A stretch of DNA of 64,000 nt from Rostrohypoxylon terebratum (taxonomy: Eukaryota; Ascomycota; Sordariomycetes; Xylariales; Hypoxylaceae). The stretch covers positions 62,001 to 126,000 of the forward strand of contig MU385908.1 of the NCBI GenBank assembly GCA_022497145.1. The letters are read 5' to 3'. Made by a program: the position numbers and the translations under genes. Under the pieces are notes generated by a model, which had not been told where the DNA came from, searched no databases, and saw only the letters and a list, made by a program, of their open reading frames with translations. Positions 46,313 through 55,643 of this stretch are shown here, in pieces; position 1 is the stretch's first letter, and each line of letters begins with the position of its first letter.

Positions 46313-48254
46313 TTACAAATATTTCAGCTTCCGAGTTGCGAATATAGCCACAACCGCGCTGCAAGCCCCGATGAACAAACATACGGCAATCGCGTTAGGT
46401 CCGTCGGTTCCGTGGTGCTCATTCGGGTGTGCGTTATGCGCCAACTCCGGACTCTTGCCTGGTTCAAGAATGCTGAAGATAATGGTGCTGAGAATCGTGC
46501 CGATGAACTGCGGTATCGTGGTGTAGATGTTGAGAATGCCGAAATAAACGCCGGACAGTTGGCCTGTCGTGTTTGATTTAGAGCCACTTCGCGAATCTTC
46601 CGGGTCAAGGGTAGACCCCTTGATTTCCTCCATCTCTACACTCGAGCTGTGCGATAGGCGACGGTATGAAGCGTTAGGACCAGCCGCACCACTTAATTTG
46701 TTAACCTCGACTCCAAGAAAAGCAGAAGGCGCCCATGAGGCTATGTTCCAAGGTCTAAAAAGTGTTAGATTCGGTTCATCGCATTACGTTTGCAAACATG
46801 AAGCACTTACAATCCGCATAGGCAGACGAGGAAGGTCGCAAACCTGAAGCTCTTGGCAAATGGAGCGAACAGCATAGCGCCAGCAAATGTTGCATGGCCC
46901 CACATCCACGCTGTTAGGAGTTCTGGTTTATACTTGTTGAAGTTCTCGACAATGCCTCTAAGCGCTTCCGGAGGACGTTGTGTATAACTCTCGTCATCCG
47001 GAGACTTAATGATCATAGGCAGGATCCATGACCCTAGAAAGGTAATGACTGAGTAAATGATGAAAGCTTCACTTCCGACTCTGCCGATCTCGCCTAGCGC
47101 ATCCCCCGAATCTTTCGCGTCACGGGCGACGTCGTAGCGGAAGTATGTCTCTCCTATCCATGTAGTACTGTAGAAGAGAAAAGGAAACCATCCGATCCAC
47201 GCCCAGAATTGCGCCATGCAGATTGCTCGAATACGAGGTGGAAGGTTTACGATAGTCGACCAGATTTGGCTGATCACCTTAAACCCTCCTTCTTCCTTGC
47301 GAGGGTCATGTCTTGGAGCGATCAAGATCCTTTCTGTAACCGCCCAGGAAGTGACTCCGCAAGTGAAAACAAGCCCCAATGCGGCGATGACAGTCAATTG
47401 CTTAAACTGGGTATCGCCCAAGGATGTTCCAAGGATGGAGGGCAAGTCGATGGCGCCAGTCGCATATGCGATTCCATGACCAATAGCTGACATTCTGCTT
47501 CCTATCAACTATGTTAGCCATATGTCACTAAGCCTAGCAAGCGATCCATTAGTCTTACCCCAGGCGGATCCAGTTTGCTGCTTTTCGATGGGAAGCGTAT
47601 CAACGACTAGACTCCTTGCCGCAGACATTACTAACAGCAATATTAGTATGACATGACTCAGGCGCATCCAATTATCGATGGCTTCGACTAACCAGCATTG
47701 ATGGAAAAGTCCACCGCGTATATAGCCATTACGGCCGTAGTTATCGTAACGGTTTGTGTTGCAGGATGTTCAGGGACGAAGAACTCTACTATCTCTTTCG
47801 TGAAGCCTAATGTGAGAAGGCAAAAGGCTGATAATATAGAGCCGAGTACGATAAAAGGCCTGCGTCGGCCCCATTTCGACGTTGATTCGTCCGCTAATGC
47901 GCCAACGATGGGTTGTACGATGAGACCCGAGAGCGGTCCGGCGATCCAGACCAAGGATGTCTTACTCTTCGTCAGGCCGAGGGAAAGGAGGTAAGGAGTA
48001 CAATCTGGACGGTGGTTTTGTTAGAATTGGCTTTGCATTTGGGTATAGGTAGTATTAGTATAAGAAAACTTACAGGTCTGCTCTACTCCCCAAACGAACC
48101 TATAGGTAATAGTGTCGTCAGCGCTCATCCTTATTCAACTACCGTGTTACATGGTTGCGACGTACGTTATGCCGATGGTGTTGAGGGTTAGCAGAGCCAT
48201 CCGCACGGCTTCGGTGCTGCCCTTTATGGACGGTTGCCCAGCCCATCTCGACAT
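46313..48254 (-). CDS. Sucrose/disaccharide transporter, SUT (GPH-cation symporter) family
   Basis: Six exons: 48254-48166, 48099-48074 (26 nt), 48004-47693, 47630-47559, 47501-46811 and 46754-46313, encoding 543 residues. The joined protein shows the SUT pattern: GITFVWGVEQTYCTPYLL, SLVWIAGPLSGLIVQPIVG, the loop SKWGRRRPFIVLGS, VDTLPIEKQQTGSAWG and GWFPFLFYSTTWIGE, with twelve predicted membrane segments and a cytosolic loop rich in Ser, Asp and Glu before the last helices. It imports sucrose or alpha-glucosides with protons across the plasma membrane (family knowledge). The N-terminus is uncertain: the frame is open upstream of 48254 through an acidic stretch (DPEDDDDWDDWAD) back to an acceptor-like CTTACAG near 48320, so a further 5' exon is possible. 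No disruption was seen. Confidence 0.88.
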
Positions 48255-49961
48255 ATTGTCCGGTTTGTCGGGGCAATCAGCCCAATCGTCCCAATCGTCG
48301 TCGTCTTCGGGGTCGCGCTGTAAGATAGGTGATGTTAGTCAGCCTTGCGCAAGGCATATATTGGTATTATCACTTGAATTGGATATTGCTTTGGAGAAAT
48401 CGTACATATCTATGTTGTCTAATAGTATTTCATCTACTATAGATACTAATTTCTTAGGTTTGTTTGTTACCCGAGTGTTGTTGCGATCATGGCGAACTGA
48501 AAGAAAAGCTGGCCTTATCAAGTTGTCTCGTGAGATTTGCGAATTGCTGGGATTTGCTGGGACTGCTGGGATAGTCGAAGTTTAGGAGACTCGGCAATAA
48601 TCATTAGCGACTATTAGCAACTATTAGCAACACCAAGTACACCCAAGCAACCCCCCAAGACCGTAATATGCGTACTATGTCAGGGGGGCCAGGGTGTCTG
48701 GGTGCTTGGTGGATCATTAATCGCACTCCATTGTGGCTCGGCATTGCACTGGAATCTGCACTTGTTCGAGTGAAACAATGAAGCGCATTTCGTTGGCAGA
48801 AGGCGCTATTGTGGTTTGCGAAGTGCTGACGTTGAGTAACTATAAATTATAACATCCTCGGCTGTTTCCTCGTGTCACTAAATTTTAAATAGTATTACCT
48901 AGGTACCTACCCCTATAAATGAATCTAAGTTCTAACAATACAGATTCGGGAAAGAAGAAAGGAGGAAAAGAGGAAATTCGGTCATAACTTTCAAAGTCCA
49001 ATAGCGGATAAGCGGCAATTACGCAACTCAATAGCATTGCTTAATTTAGCATACGAAGCAGCTACCCAGGTAGGCGCGCAGGCGCAGTTTTACCAAGGTT
49101 ACCAAGACTCCCATCGGATATCAGCTCTAGGCTAACCAGGCAGGTACGGATCGCGGCAACGGTTGCAACGGTTCCAGCGCGTTGGTTCGCCTAAGTGCTT
49201 AAGCAACCTCCATTTTACACTTTGTATGTACGTAAGAGACCGGCTATTGCCAAGTACCAAGTAGGTAACAAATAAGAGATTATTGAGTAACGTAACTTGA
49301 GTTTTGTACAATAATTATACGTATGAGGTATGTATTACAGAATGAATACAAATATAGAGCGAATGGTTCTATCTCAATTATATTTATATTCAACCTTGAA
49401 AGTATCCATTACACACATTACCTATCATCTTACTAAAAAGAAGCCACGTTCACAGATGTGAGATCGTTACTAGGCGAATCCGTACATTTACATTTACAGG
49501 GATCTAGTACCTATTGTAGCGATTCCTTTCTGCCCCGCCATCGAATCAACGAAGTGGGAGCTCCGATTCAGGAACGTGGGGTTAATTGTAATGTACCTAC
49601 AGCATAGATTTTTGACCTAACTTTTGAAAATTATTATCCGTCATCAAACATCTAAAGTAAGGGCATATAACAGTCCAAACAAGTCCAAATAGGCCCAAAA
49701 GGTCCTCAAGCATACGCCATTAAATCATCGTAGCACGAATATATCGTGATAGAAGGTCAAACGGACGTCGCCCACTTCAATTAGCCTATCAAAAGTTCCA
49801 CAGCCCGTACCCATCTGCAGCCTGCCAGCCGCTGCGTTTTGGAGTCATTCTCCACGTTATTGAGGACATTGTCGAGGCCCAACCATGGATTTAGTCAACC
49901 AGTTCGTCAATCTCGATTGTTTTTTCCCGCCTCTGCATATACGAAGAGGTCTCAATTCATC
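48255..49961. other. Intergenic, divergent promoters of SUT and HIS1
   Basis: About 1.7 kb. It may contain a missing first exon of the transporter (to about 48520). The rest is AT-rich with TACCTAGGTACC near 48897 and ATTAGCAACT repeats near 48605-48630. No other gene was seen. Confidence 0.5.
49842..49847 (-). promoter_or_regulatory. Candidate CPC1/Gcn4 site (TGACTC) upstream of HIS1
   Basis: TGACTC on the minus strand, about 115 bp before the HIS1 start codon. This is the core of the general amino acid control element bound by Gcn4/CPC1, which controls histidine genes in fungi. One six-base match alone is weak; position and gene identity support it. Confidence 0.35.
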
Positions 49962-51134
49962 ATGGCTAACGCCTCGTCAATCAACAGCTTAGAAGGCCGG
50001 TTATTGTTCGCCGTTCCCAAGAGTAGGATACCATGACTGCCTTATGCTTCGAAATGGATAATCGTGATGCTGACTCACCGCATAGAGGGCCGACTTAACC
50101 AAGCTACTCTCAACCTTTTAGAGGGCGCGGATATACAGTTCAGGCGAGAGAACAGACTTGACATAGCATTAGTCAAGAACCTCCCCATCGCTCTCATCTT
50201 CCTCCCTGCCGCCGATATACCTACATTCGTGGGAGAAGGTCAGGTCGACCTAGGAATCACAGGATGGGATCAGGTGCAGGAGCATGATGCCGGAATGAGG
50301 GCTCTCCACCGCGCACGGCGTTTTTCGGGGGAGATAACCCCTGAAGAAGAGACTGAGCGAAACTCTCGAGGCTCGGGATGCGAAACCGTCATGGACCTAG
50401 GGTTTGGAGGCTGCAAACTACAAGTTCAGGTCCCCGAGAAGGGCAGCTATAACTCGCCTAAAGACCTGATCGGAAAAAACATCGGCACAAGCTTCGTAAA
50501 TTTGGCGGAGAGGTACTTCGCAAACCTAGAATTGGAAGAGGACACAGCCAAGGAGACGACGGGCGATGTTCCTCGAGTCGATTTCTCCAGCAAATTACGA
50601 ACCAAGATCATTGAACTAAGCGGCAGTGTTGAGGCAGCTTGCGCTCTCGGCGTGGCAGATGGGATTGTTGATCTTGTTGGTAAGTTCTCTCAAAACAATA
50701 TGAACTGGTCGTCCAAACCGGCCCGAACACTCCATGGCTGGCCTATACTGATTGTACAAGAATCTGGTGAAACGATGAAAGCTGCAGGGCTTAAGCCAAT
50801 CGACACCGTGATCGAAACGACGGCAATACTGATCAAGTCCCGGAAGCCTTCCAACCCGGAGCTCGTCGAACTGATCGCTGCCCGAATCCGCGGCGTTATT
50901 ACTGCCCAACGATACGTGCTGTGCCAATACAACGTTGAGAGGTCCGGCCTCGTGGCGGCCACCAAGATCGCTCCAGGAAAACGAGCGCCAACCGTAACGT
51001 CTCTGGAAGAAGATGGATGGGTCGCTGTGAGCGTCATGGTCGAGAAGAAGAAGATCGCGCCGATAATGGACGAACTATCCAAGGTTGGAGCAACGGATAT
51101 CCTCGTATTAGATATCGCAAACACTAGGAGTTAG
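49962..51134 (+). CDS. HIS1: ATP phosphoribosyltransferase (first step of histidine synthesis)
   Basis: Three exons, 49962-50022, 50086-50679 and 50761-51134, encode 342 residues. The protein starts MANASSINSLEGRLLFAVPKKGRLNQATL. The catalytic HisG part has IQFRRENRLDIALV, FLPAADIPTFVGEGQVDLGI and KLRTKIIELSGSVEAACALG. The C-terminal regulatory HisG_C domain contains NPELVELIAARIRGVI and SLEEDGWVAVSVMVEKK. It condenses ATP with PRPP in the cytosol and in yeast is feedback-inhibited by histidine. The 81-nt second intron (GTAAGT donor, ACAAG acceptor) is a multiple of three and has no stop. Retained, it would add 27 residues between DLV and ESGETMK, but homologues run directly across this point, so I treat it as an intron. 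A charged insertion (SGEITPEEETERNS) lies in the catalytic half. Confidence 0.95.
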
Positions 51135-51777
51135 AAGGTACGAAAACTGCACATGATATAGGGGATAGAAAGGTAACATCTCCGGAAAAGGTCAGGCGGG
51201 AAAAATAAAATACGGACGCGAATATTTCCTATTCGACGCTTATTCTGTTACTTGTTGCTAGATGCAATCTAGGCCAATATCATAGTGAAATGAGCGCGTA
51301 TTCGTAACCACTTTTCGTTAAGAATCGGAAATCTAGTCGGCAACAGCAAGGCTCACGAGCTTGCCATTGGCTTCGCGCTTAAGAAAGTCACGCAAGTGTG
51401 AGCAGCACGGTAGTGTGAGAATGCCTTGAGGTAGATTTTCAAGATCAATCGCGGCATCCAGACCTCTCAAGTTTGGAGCGAAGCAGAAGTGATAAGTCGC
51501 AGCACTGCCGTGTCCAATCGGACGCGACTTTCGTGATTCGTAACTTCGCGCAGGAAACCCGTGCGGGTCGGGAACCGGTCTATGTAAGTCAGTCATTTGT
51601 AAGGATTTCTGCTCTTCGTTGCAATGATAAAGTGTGGCCTTAGAGCACTCGATTTTGTTCTCTCCAGTTTATCGTTATTTCAAGGCTTCAAGTAAACTCG
51701 CATCTTGAACTATTCCGATCGCAAACTGTCGATATTCGAAGCTGTGTACCCCTAGGGCCTAGGTTGATAGTTTAGGT
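51135..51777. other. Intergenic
   Basis: About 640 bp after HIS1. A minus-strand ATG frame of 87 codons (51333-51596) lacks any recognisable family and is not called. Otherwise nothing was seen. Confidence 0.5.
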
Positions 51778-52272
51778 ATGGACGCTATTAAAACGGCATC
51801 CCGCCCGGAGGCGAATAGGGAAAGGCTGTCGGCACTTAAAGAGTACCTGATCGAATATGTACCAACACATCGAATAAAACAGACAATTCTGACGCCAGTC
51901 CATCTCGTGTCGTTCCTCCTGTCGCTCTACCTCGTCGACTGTTATTATCGCGGCAAACGCATCCAAGAACATTCCAAGCGATACAGCCGTCTGCCCTCTT
52001 GGGTCTTACCCTCGTGGTTGGACCGTATACTATTTAGCCCACAGCCGTACGGGTGGGTTGATCGAAAGAAACGGGATGGGCCGAACGCTGGTCCGAACCA
52101 TGAACGCTGGTATTATCACACACAGCAGCATAAGCTTATGAAGATGGAGGCTGTAGATGCGCTTGAGCTCCAGCGCAATATCTTGCTTGGATTGTGCGTT
52201 GTAATAGTGCTCTTCTCGCTGTGGTTGTTCTGGCGTCTGAGCACTATACTCTGGACGTCCACTGCATGTTGA
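51778..52272 (+). CDS. Small conserved-looking two-TM membrane protein, function unknown
   Basis: Single exon, ATG start, 164 residues. The N-terminal 35 residues are charged. A first hydrophobic segment lies at about 37-57 (LTPVHLVSFLLSLYLVDCYY) and a second near the C-terminus at about 134-158 (NILLGLCVVIVLFSLWLFWRL). Between them is a polar loop with PSWVLPSWLDRILFSPQPYGW and a His/Gln stretch (WYYHTQQHKL). Balanced codon use and the even TM arrangement support a real gene. I do not recognise the family; location could be ER or another endomembrane (inference). It lies alone between HIS1 and the acyltransferase, same strand as both. Confidence 0.6.
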   Translation: MDAIKTASRPEANRERLSALKEYLIEYVPTHRIKQTILTPVHLVSFLLSLYLVDCYYRGKRIQEHSKRYSRLPSWVLPSWLDRILFSPQPYGWVDRKKRDGPNAGPNHERWYYHTQQHKLMKMEAVDALELQRNILLGLCVVIVLFSLWLFWRLSTILWTSTAC

Positions 52273-53658
52273 TTTGCTATCCATATGGATGTATGGATGT
52301 ATGGATGTGGACAGTAAGGTTTCACTCAGGTATTGCGTACACGAGGGCGACGGATTATGAATTTCATGAATTGAGATACCCATGGTTAGGTATGGAGGAA
52401 TGGTTTCTTGTTTCTTGTAATCTACAAAGAAGTAGTAAATTTCATTCTTATCGGATTTTAACTGGGTTTCAATGTACCTAAATAGTAGAACCTACCTAGT
52501 GCCACTAGTAGTATCAACGAAAGTACCGTATACACCCCGACCCCCCACGTTGGATACCTAGAATCCTAGATCAGACGCATCGTCGGTTCAAGTAGCGTCG
52601 CATACATGCGCAGTAGTAACATCGTCGTATGTAGCAGGGGGGCGGATGGGATCTGTTGCATGGATTATGAGACCAGCGCCGTCGATCGGGAACGGGAAGC
52701 GAGCATGTTGTTAACTGCTCAAGACTATTTCAGGTATTAGTAGAAAATTAAGATCAGTGACAGCCCGTGCTATTGCAATATTTGTACCTAGGACCTAAGT
52801 CCTAGGTCCTACCCAAGCCCACCCGTAGATTGACGTCATGTCGGGCGGGAGCGTAAATATTAGCTCCAGGTTAGATTTTCCTCGTGGCAACATCAAGCCG
52901 CATGTCGGGAAGTAGGGATCCACAGCCTCCACCTGGCTGCCTGGCCACCTATCTTCTGATTTTGGTGTGACTCCAGGGCTGAGAGTCTTTCCATGTTGAT
53001 CTCATTGTCTCTTGTCTCAACCTTACCTAGTACTAGGTAGACTTTAGTGCCCAGGTAGTGAGACAAGTCCCTGGGAAAGCTTTGCCGGTCCGCAGTCCGG
53101 AGTGGAAGTGCCACGAGGCGCGATGCACATTTCATCTACGTCAACGAAGAGTTTTGTTCGAAGATGTTTGCTTCCTTATCTTCCTTAGAAGGTTCAACGA
53201 CATATGGGGGGACGGGGTACGTAAAAGGAAAGTGCGTACTAGTACACTGTACAGTAATAGGTACAGCAACTGTGTAAAGGTAAGGACCAAGGTACATGGA
53301 TATTACGTACCTAGTAGTGTAATAATTGCTGGAACAGTTCTTCGAGCCTCCATCCTAACAAATACAACCTCGTTTCCTCTCCTAATTTTTCTACTACATA
53401 CTACCTAATAATTAAATACTTTTGTCCTCATATACATAGTTGCTTTTTGTTTGACGACTGAACTTTTCTTTGCCTGCTTTTGGTAAATTAGAAATATCCA
53501 AAGCGTTCTCCCTCCACGAAGAGGATAGGGAGTTGATCAACGTTATACGTGGCTGTCAGAACATCAGCAAGGCTCACCGCTGATACTAGATATGCATGTT
53601 TTTGGGCGAAGAGGTTGAAATACAACTTGTAAACTTGTTTTTCCGAGACTATTAAAAG
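52273..53658. other. Intergenic
   Basis: About 1.4 kb without a supported gene. It contains ATGGATGT tandem words just after the small gene (52280-52305), a CTAGGAC palindrome at 52786-52807, and GTAC/CTAGTAC-rich sequence near 53020-53300. Confidence 0.5.
52786..52807. repeat. Short inverted repeat, 9-bp arms, 4-nt loop
   Basis: The arm ACCTAGGAC is followed after CTAA by its exact reverse complement GTCCTAGGT. It is one of many CCTAGG-type palindromes between genes. Confidence 0.9.
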
Positions 53659-55413
53659 ATGGACCACCAAAGTGCCAACCTCGCCACGACGTATCGAGAA
53701 TTCTATCGCGCAAAGCTTCAGGATGACGTGAAAGCGGGTACCAGAACGCTTTTCCTAGTGCCCTTCCACTTTCTCGGCTTCTGGATTATACCCACTCTGT
53801 ACTTGGCTATACCACATAGGAACCGACCATGGTTATATCATGCTAGATGGCTCGTCCTCGCCTTCGTTGTTGTTTTCAACTTCAACATCATACTTAATGT
53901 GTCGAGCACTGATTTTGGCATTGCGTATGGTGCCGGTCTCATTGGAGCATGGGGTATCATATGGAATTGGACCTTGCTCGTCTGGACGAGACCGCAATGG
54001 GAGGCTAAGAGGGTGAATGTTAGAAGGAAAAGAAGGCAGGAAGTCGTAGAAGATAATTTGAAGAACGATAAGATTTCTACAAGCGAACAGAACGGGAATC
54101 ACGCCAAAGAAAATTCCGGGGAGAAGCCTAAAGCAACCGGTTTAGAATTAAGTGGACATCTAAATGGTGGTCACGGACAACTCCACGATACCAAGGAGAG
54201 GCGCACATATGCTGATGCCCTAGAGGCTTCATCGTCGCCACGACAAAATGAAAGTGACGTACAGCCATCAGACAAATTCAACAAACAAGAAGCTGAACAA
54301 GAATTTGAGTACTATTGGCAAGAATACCCGGAAGACGCCTCTTTCTGGGCACGACTAGACTGGGCTTTTGATATCGTCAGCACATTCCGCTTGACGGGTT
54401 GGAACTGGGCAATTTCATCCCTACCGCCCTACGAACCACCCCCTAAAGTCGGCGACCACCAACTCCCCCTAAGCTCCGTCGGCCCTCAACGCACCAAAGA
54501 AGGCTACACACGGCATCTCACACGCAGAGAACTATTCCTAGACAAATTACTCTACCACATCCTCCCGAACTACCTAATCGCCGACTTCTGCGCCGTCACT
54601 ATGACCCTCGACCCATACTTCGTCCTCGGCCCCGAGCGCGCGGCCGCCGTCCCTCTCCCCCCGCACCTCGCCTCCCTAACCCCACCCCAACTCTTCGTCC
54701 TGCGCGCCTTCGCCGCCTTCACCGGCATCCTCAGTGTCATACACCTCTTCTTCAACGCCGGCCAGCTCGCCCTGCTCTTCCTCCCGCCCTTCCCGCAGCT
54801 CCTCCGCTTCCGCGCGCACCCCTGGCACCTCCCCAGCGTGACCGGCTCCTTCACGCAAGTCCTCGACCGCGGGCTCGCCGGTTTCTGGGGCGCCTGGTGG
54901 CACCAGACCTTCCGCTACGGCTTCTTCGCCCCGACGCAGTATCTCCTGCGTCACTCGTCCATCCGCCCCCGCACCCCCGCCGCGAACCTCGCCGCCGTCT
55001 TCTTCGCCTTCCTGCTCTCGGGCCTCCTGCACGCGAGCGGCAGCTACAGCGCCATGCCCGCCCACTCGAGGTGGTACCAGCCGCTTGTCTTCTTCCTGCT
55101 CGCCGGCGCGGGCACGATGCTGCAGTCGCACCTCTCCAGAGTGCTCTCTGGCTATATTAGGAAGCAGCCCAGGTGGGCTAGGAGAGCGGGAAACCTGGCC
55201 TTTGCCACGGCTTGGATGGTCGGCACGAGCTGGGTGCTCGTCGACGACTTTGGGCGCTGCGGCTTGTGGCTTTTCGAGCCCGTGCCCTTTTCCGTCTTCC
55301 GGGCGTTGGGATGGGGAGCGGCGGGGGATACCAAGGCGTGGAGGGTTGATGGGAGGTATGCGCCGCGGTGGTATGTTGGGGAGAGGTGGTGGCAGGTTGG
55401 GTTTGCTATTTAA
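53659..55413 (+). CDS. Wax-synthase-like membrane-bound O-acyltransferase (MBOAT)
   Basis: Single exon, 584 residues. Hydrophobic segments near the N-terminus (about 27-115) are followed by a long charged, disordered insertion (about 118-225) and then the family core. That core contains DWAFDIVSTFRLTGWNWAISSLP, several membrane helices, FWGAWWHQTFRYGFFAPTQYL and SGLLHASGSY, whose His is the likely catalytic residue of the MBOAT_2/wax synthase-like family. Fungal members acetylate terpenoids and other secondary metabolites or make neutral lipid esters. No biosynthetic core enzyme is nearby, so a metabolic cluster is not supported. The 5' half has ordinary composition, whereas the 3' half from about 54540 is strongly GC-rich, an unusual switch within one exon. 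The start ATG gives the usual cytosolic lead before the first helix. Confidence 0.85.
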   Translation: MDHQSANLATTYREFYRAKLQDDVKAGTRTLFLVPFHFLGFWIIPTLYLAIPHRNRPWLYHARWLVLAFVVVFNFNIILNVSSTDFGIAYGAGLIGAWGIIWNWTLLVWTRPQWEAKRVNVRRKRRQEVVEDNLKNDKISTSEQNGNHAKENSGEKPKATGLELSGHLNGGHGQLHDTKERRTYADALEASSSPRQNESDVQPSDKFNKQEAEQEFEYYWQEYPEDASFWARLDWAFDIVSTFRLTGWNWAISSLPPYEPPPKVGDHQLPLSSVGPQRTKEGYTRHLTRRELFLDKLLYHILPNYLIADFCAVTMTLDPYFVLGPERAAAVPLPPHLASLTPPQLFVLRAFAAFTGILSVIHLFFNAGQLALLFLPPFPQLLRFRAHPWHLPSVTGSFTQVLDRGLAGFWGAWWHQTFRYGFFAPTQYLLRHSSIRPRTPAANLAAVFFAFLLSGLLHASGSYSAMPAHSRWYQPLVFFLLAGAGTMLQSHLSRVLSGYIRKQPRWARRAGNLAFATAWMVGTSWVLVDDFGRCGLWLFEPVPFSVFRALGWGAAGDTKAWRVDGRYAPRWYVGERWWQVGFAI

Positions 55414-55643
55414 TTGCGTCTGCTCTGGGAGACTGAAGACTTAGACGTGCTTTGTTGTGAGACGGAGTTGGGTTTATGGGGTAATGGCATGATGCATAGA
55501 GGTTCCTAGGAAGAATGGGTTCGGCGACTATACTAGACATAGATTATGATTACCTAGGAAGAGAGTATCCATATGCATTAGACTAGGTATTATTCACTGG
55601 GGTCATAGAAAAACAAAAGTTCATGATGCATTTTTTCTATATA

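Noticed and set aside
50071..50077. TGACTCA in HIS1 intron 1, a perfect Gcn4/CPC1 core
   Set aside because: It overlaps the CTGAC branch site just before the acceptor, so the match is better explained by splicing.
51333..51596. ATG-started 87-codon minus-strand frame between HIS1 and the two-TM gene
   Set aside because: Short, unrecognised and without membrane, signal or domain features; chance frames of this length are expected.
54676..55131. 151-codon antisense frame in the MBOAT gene
   Set aside because: Glu/Gly/Arg-rich antisense shadow of a GC-rich exon.
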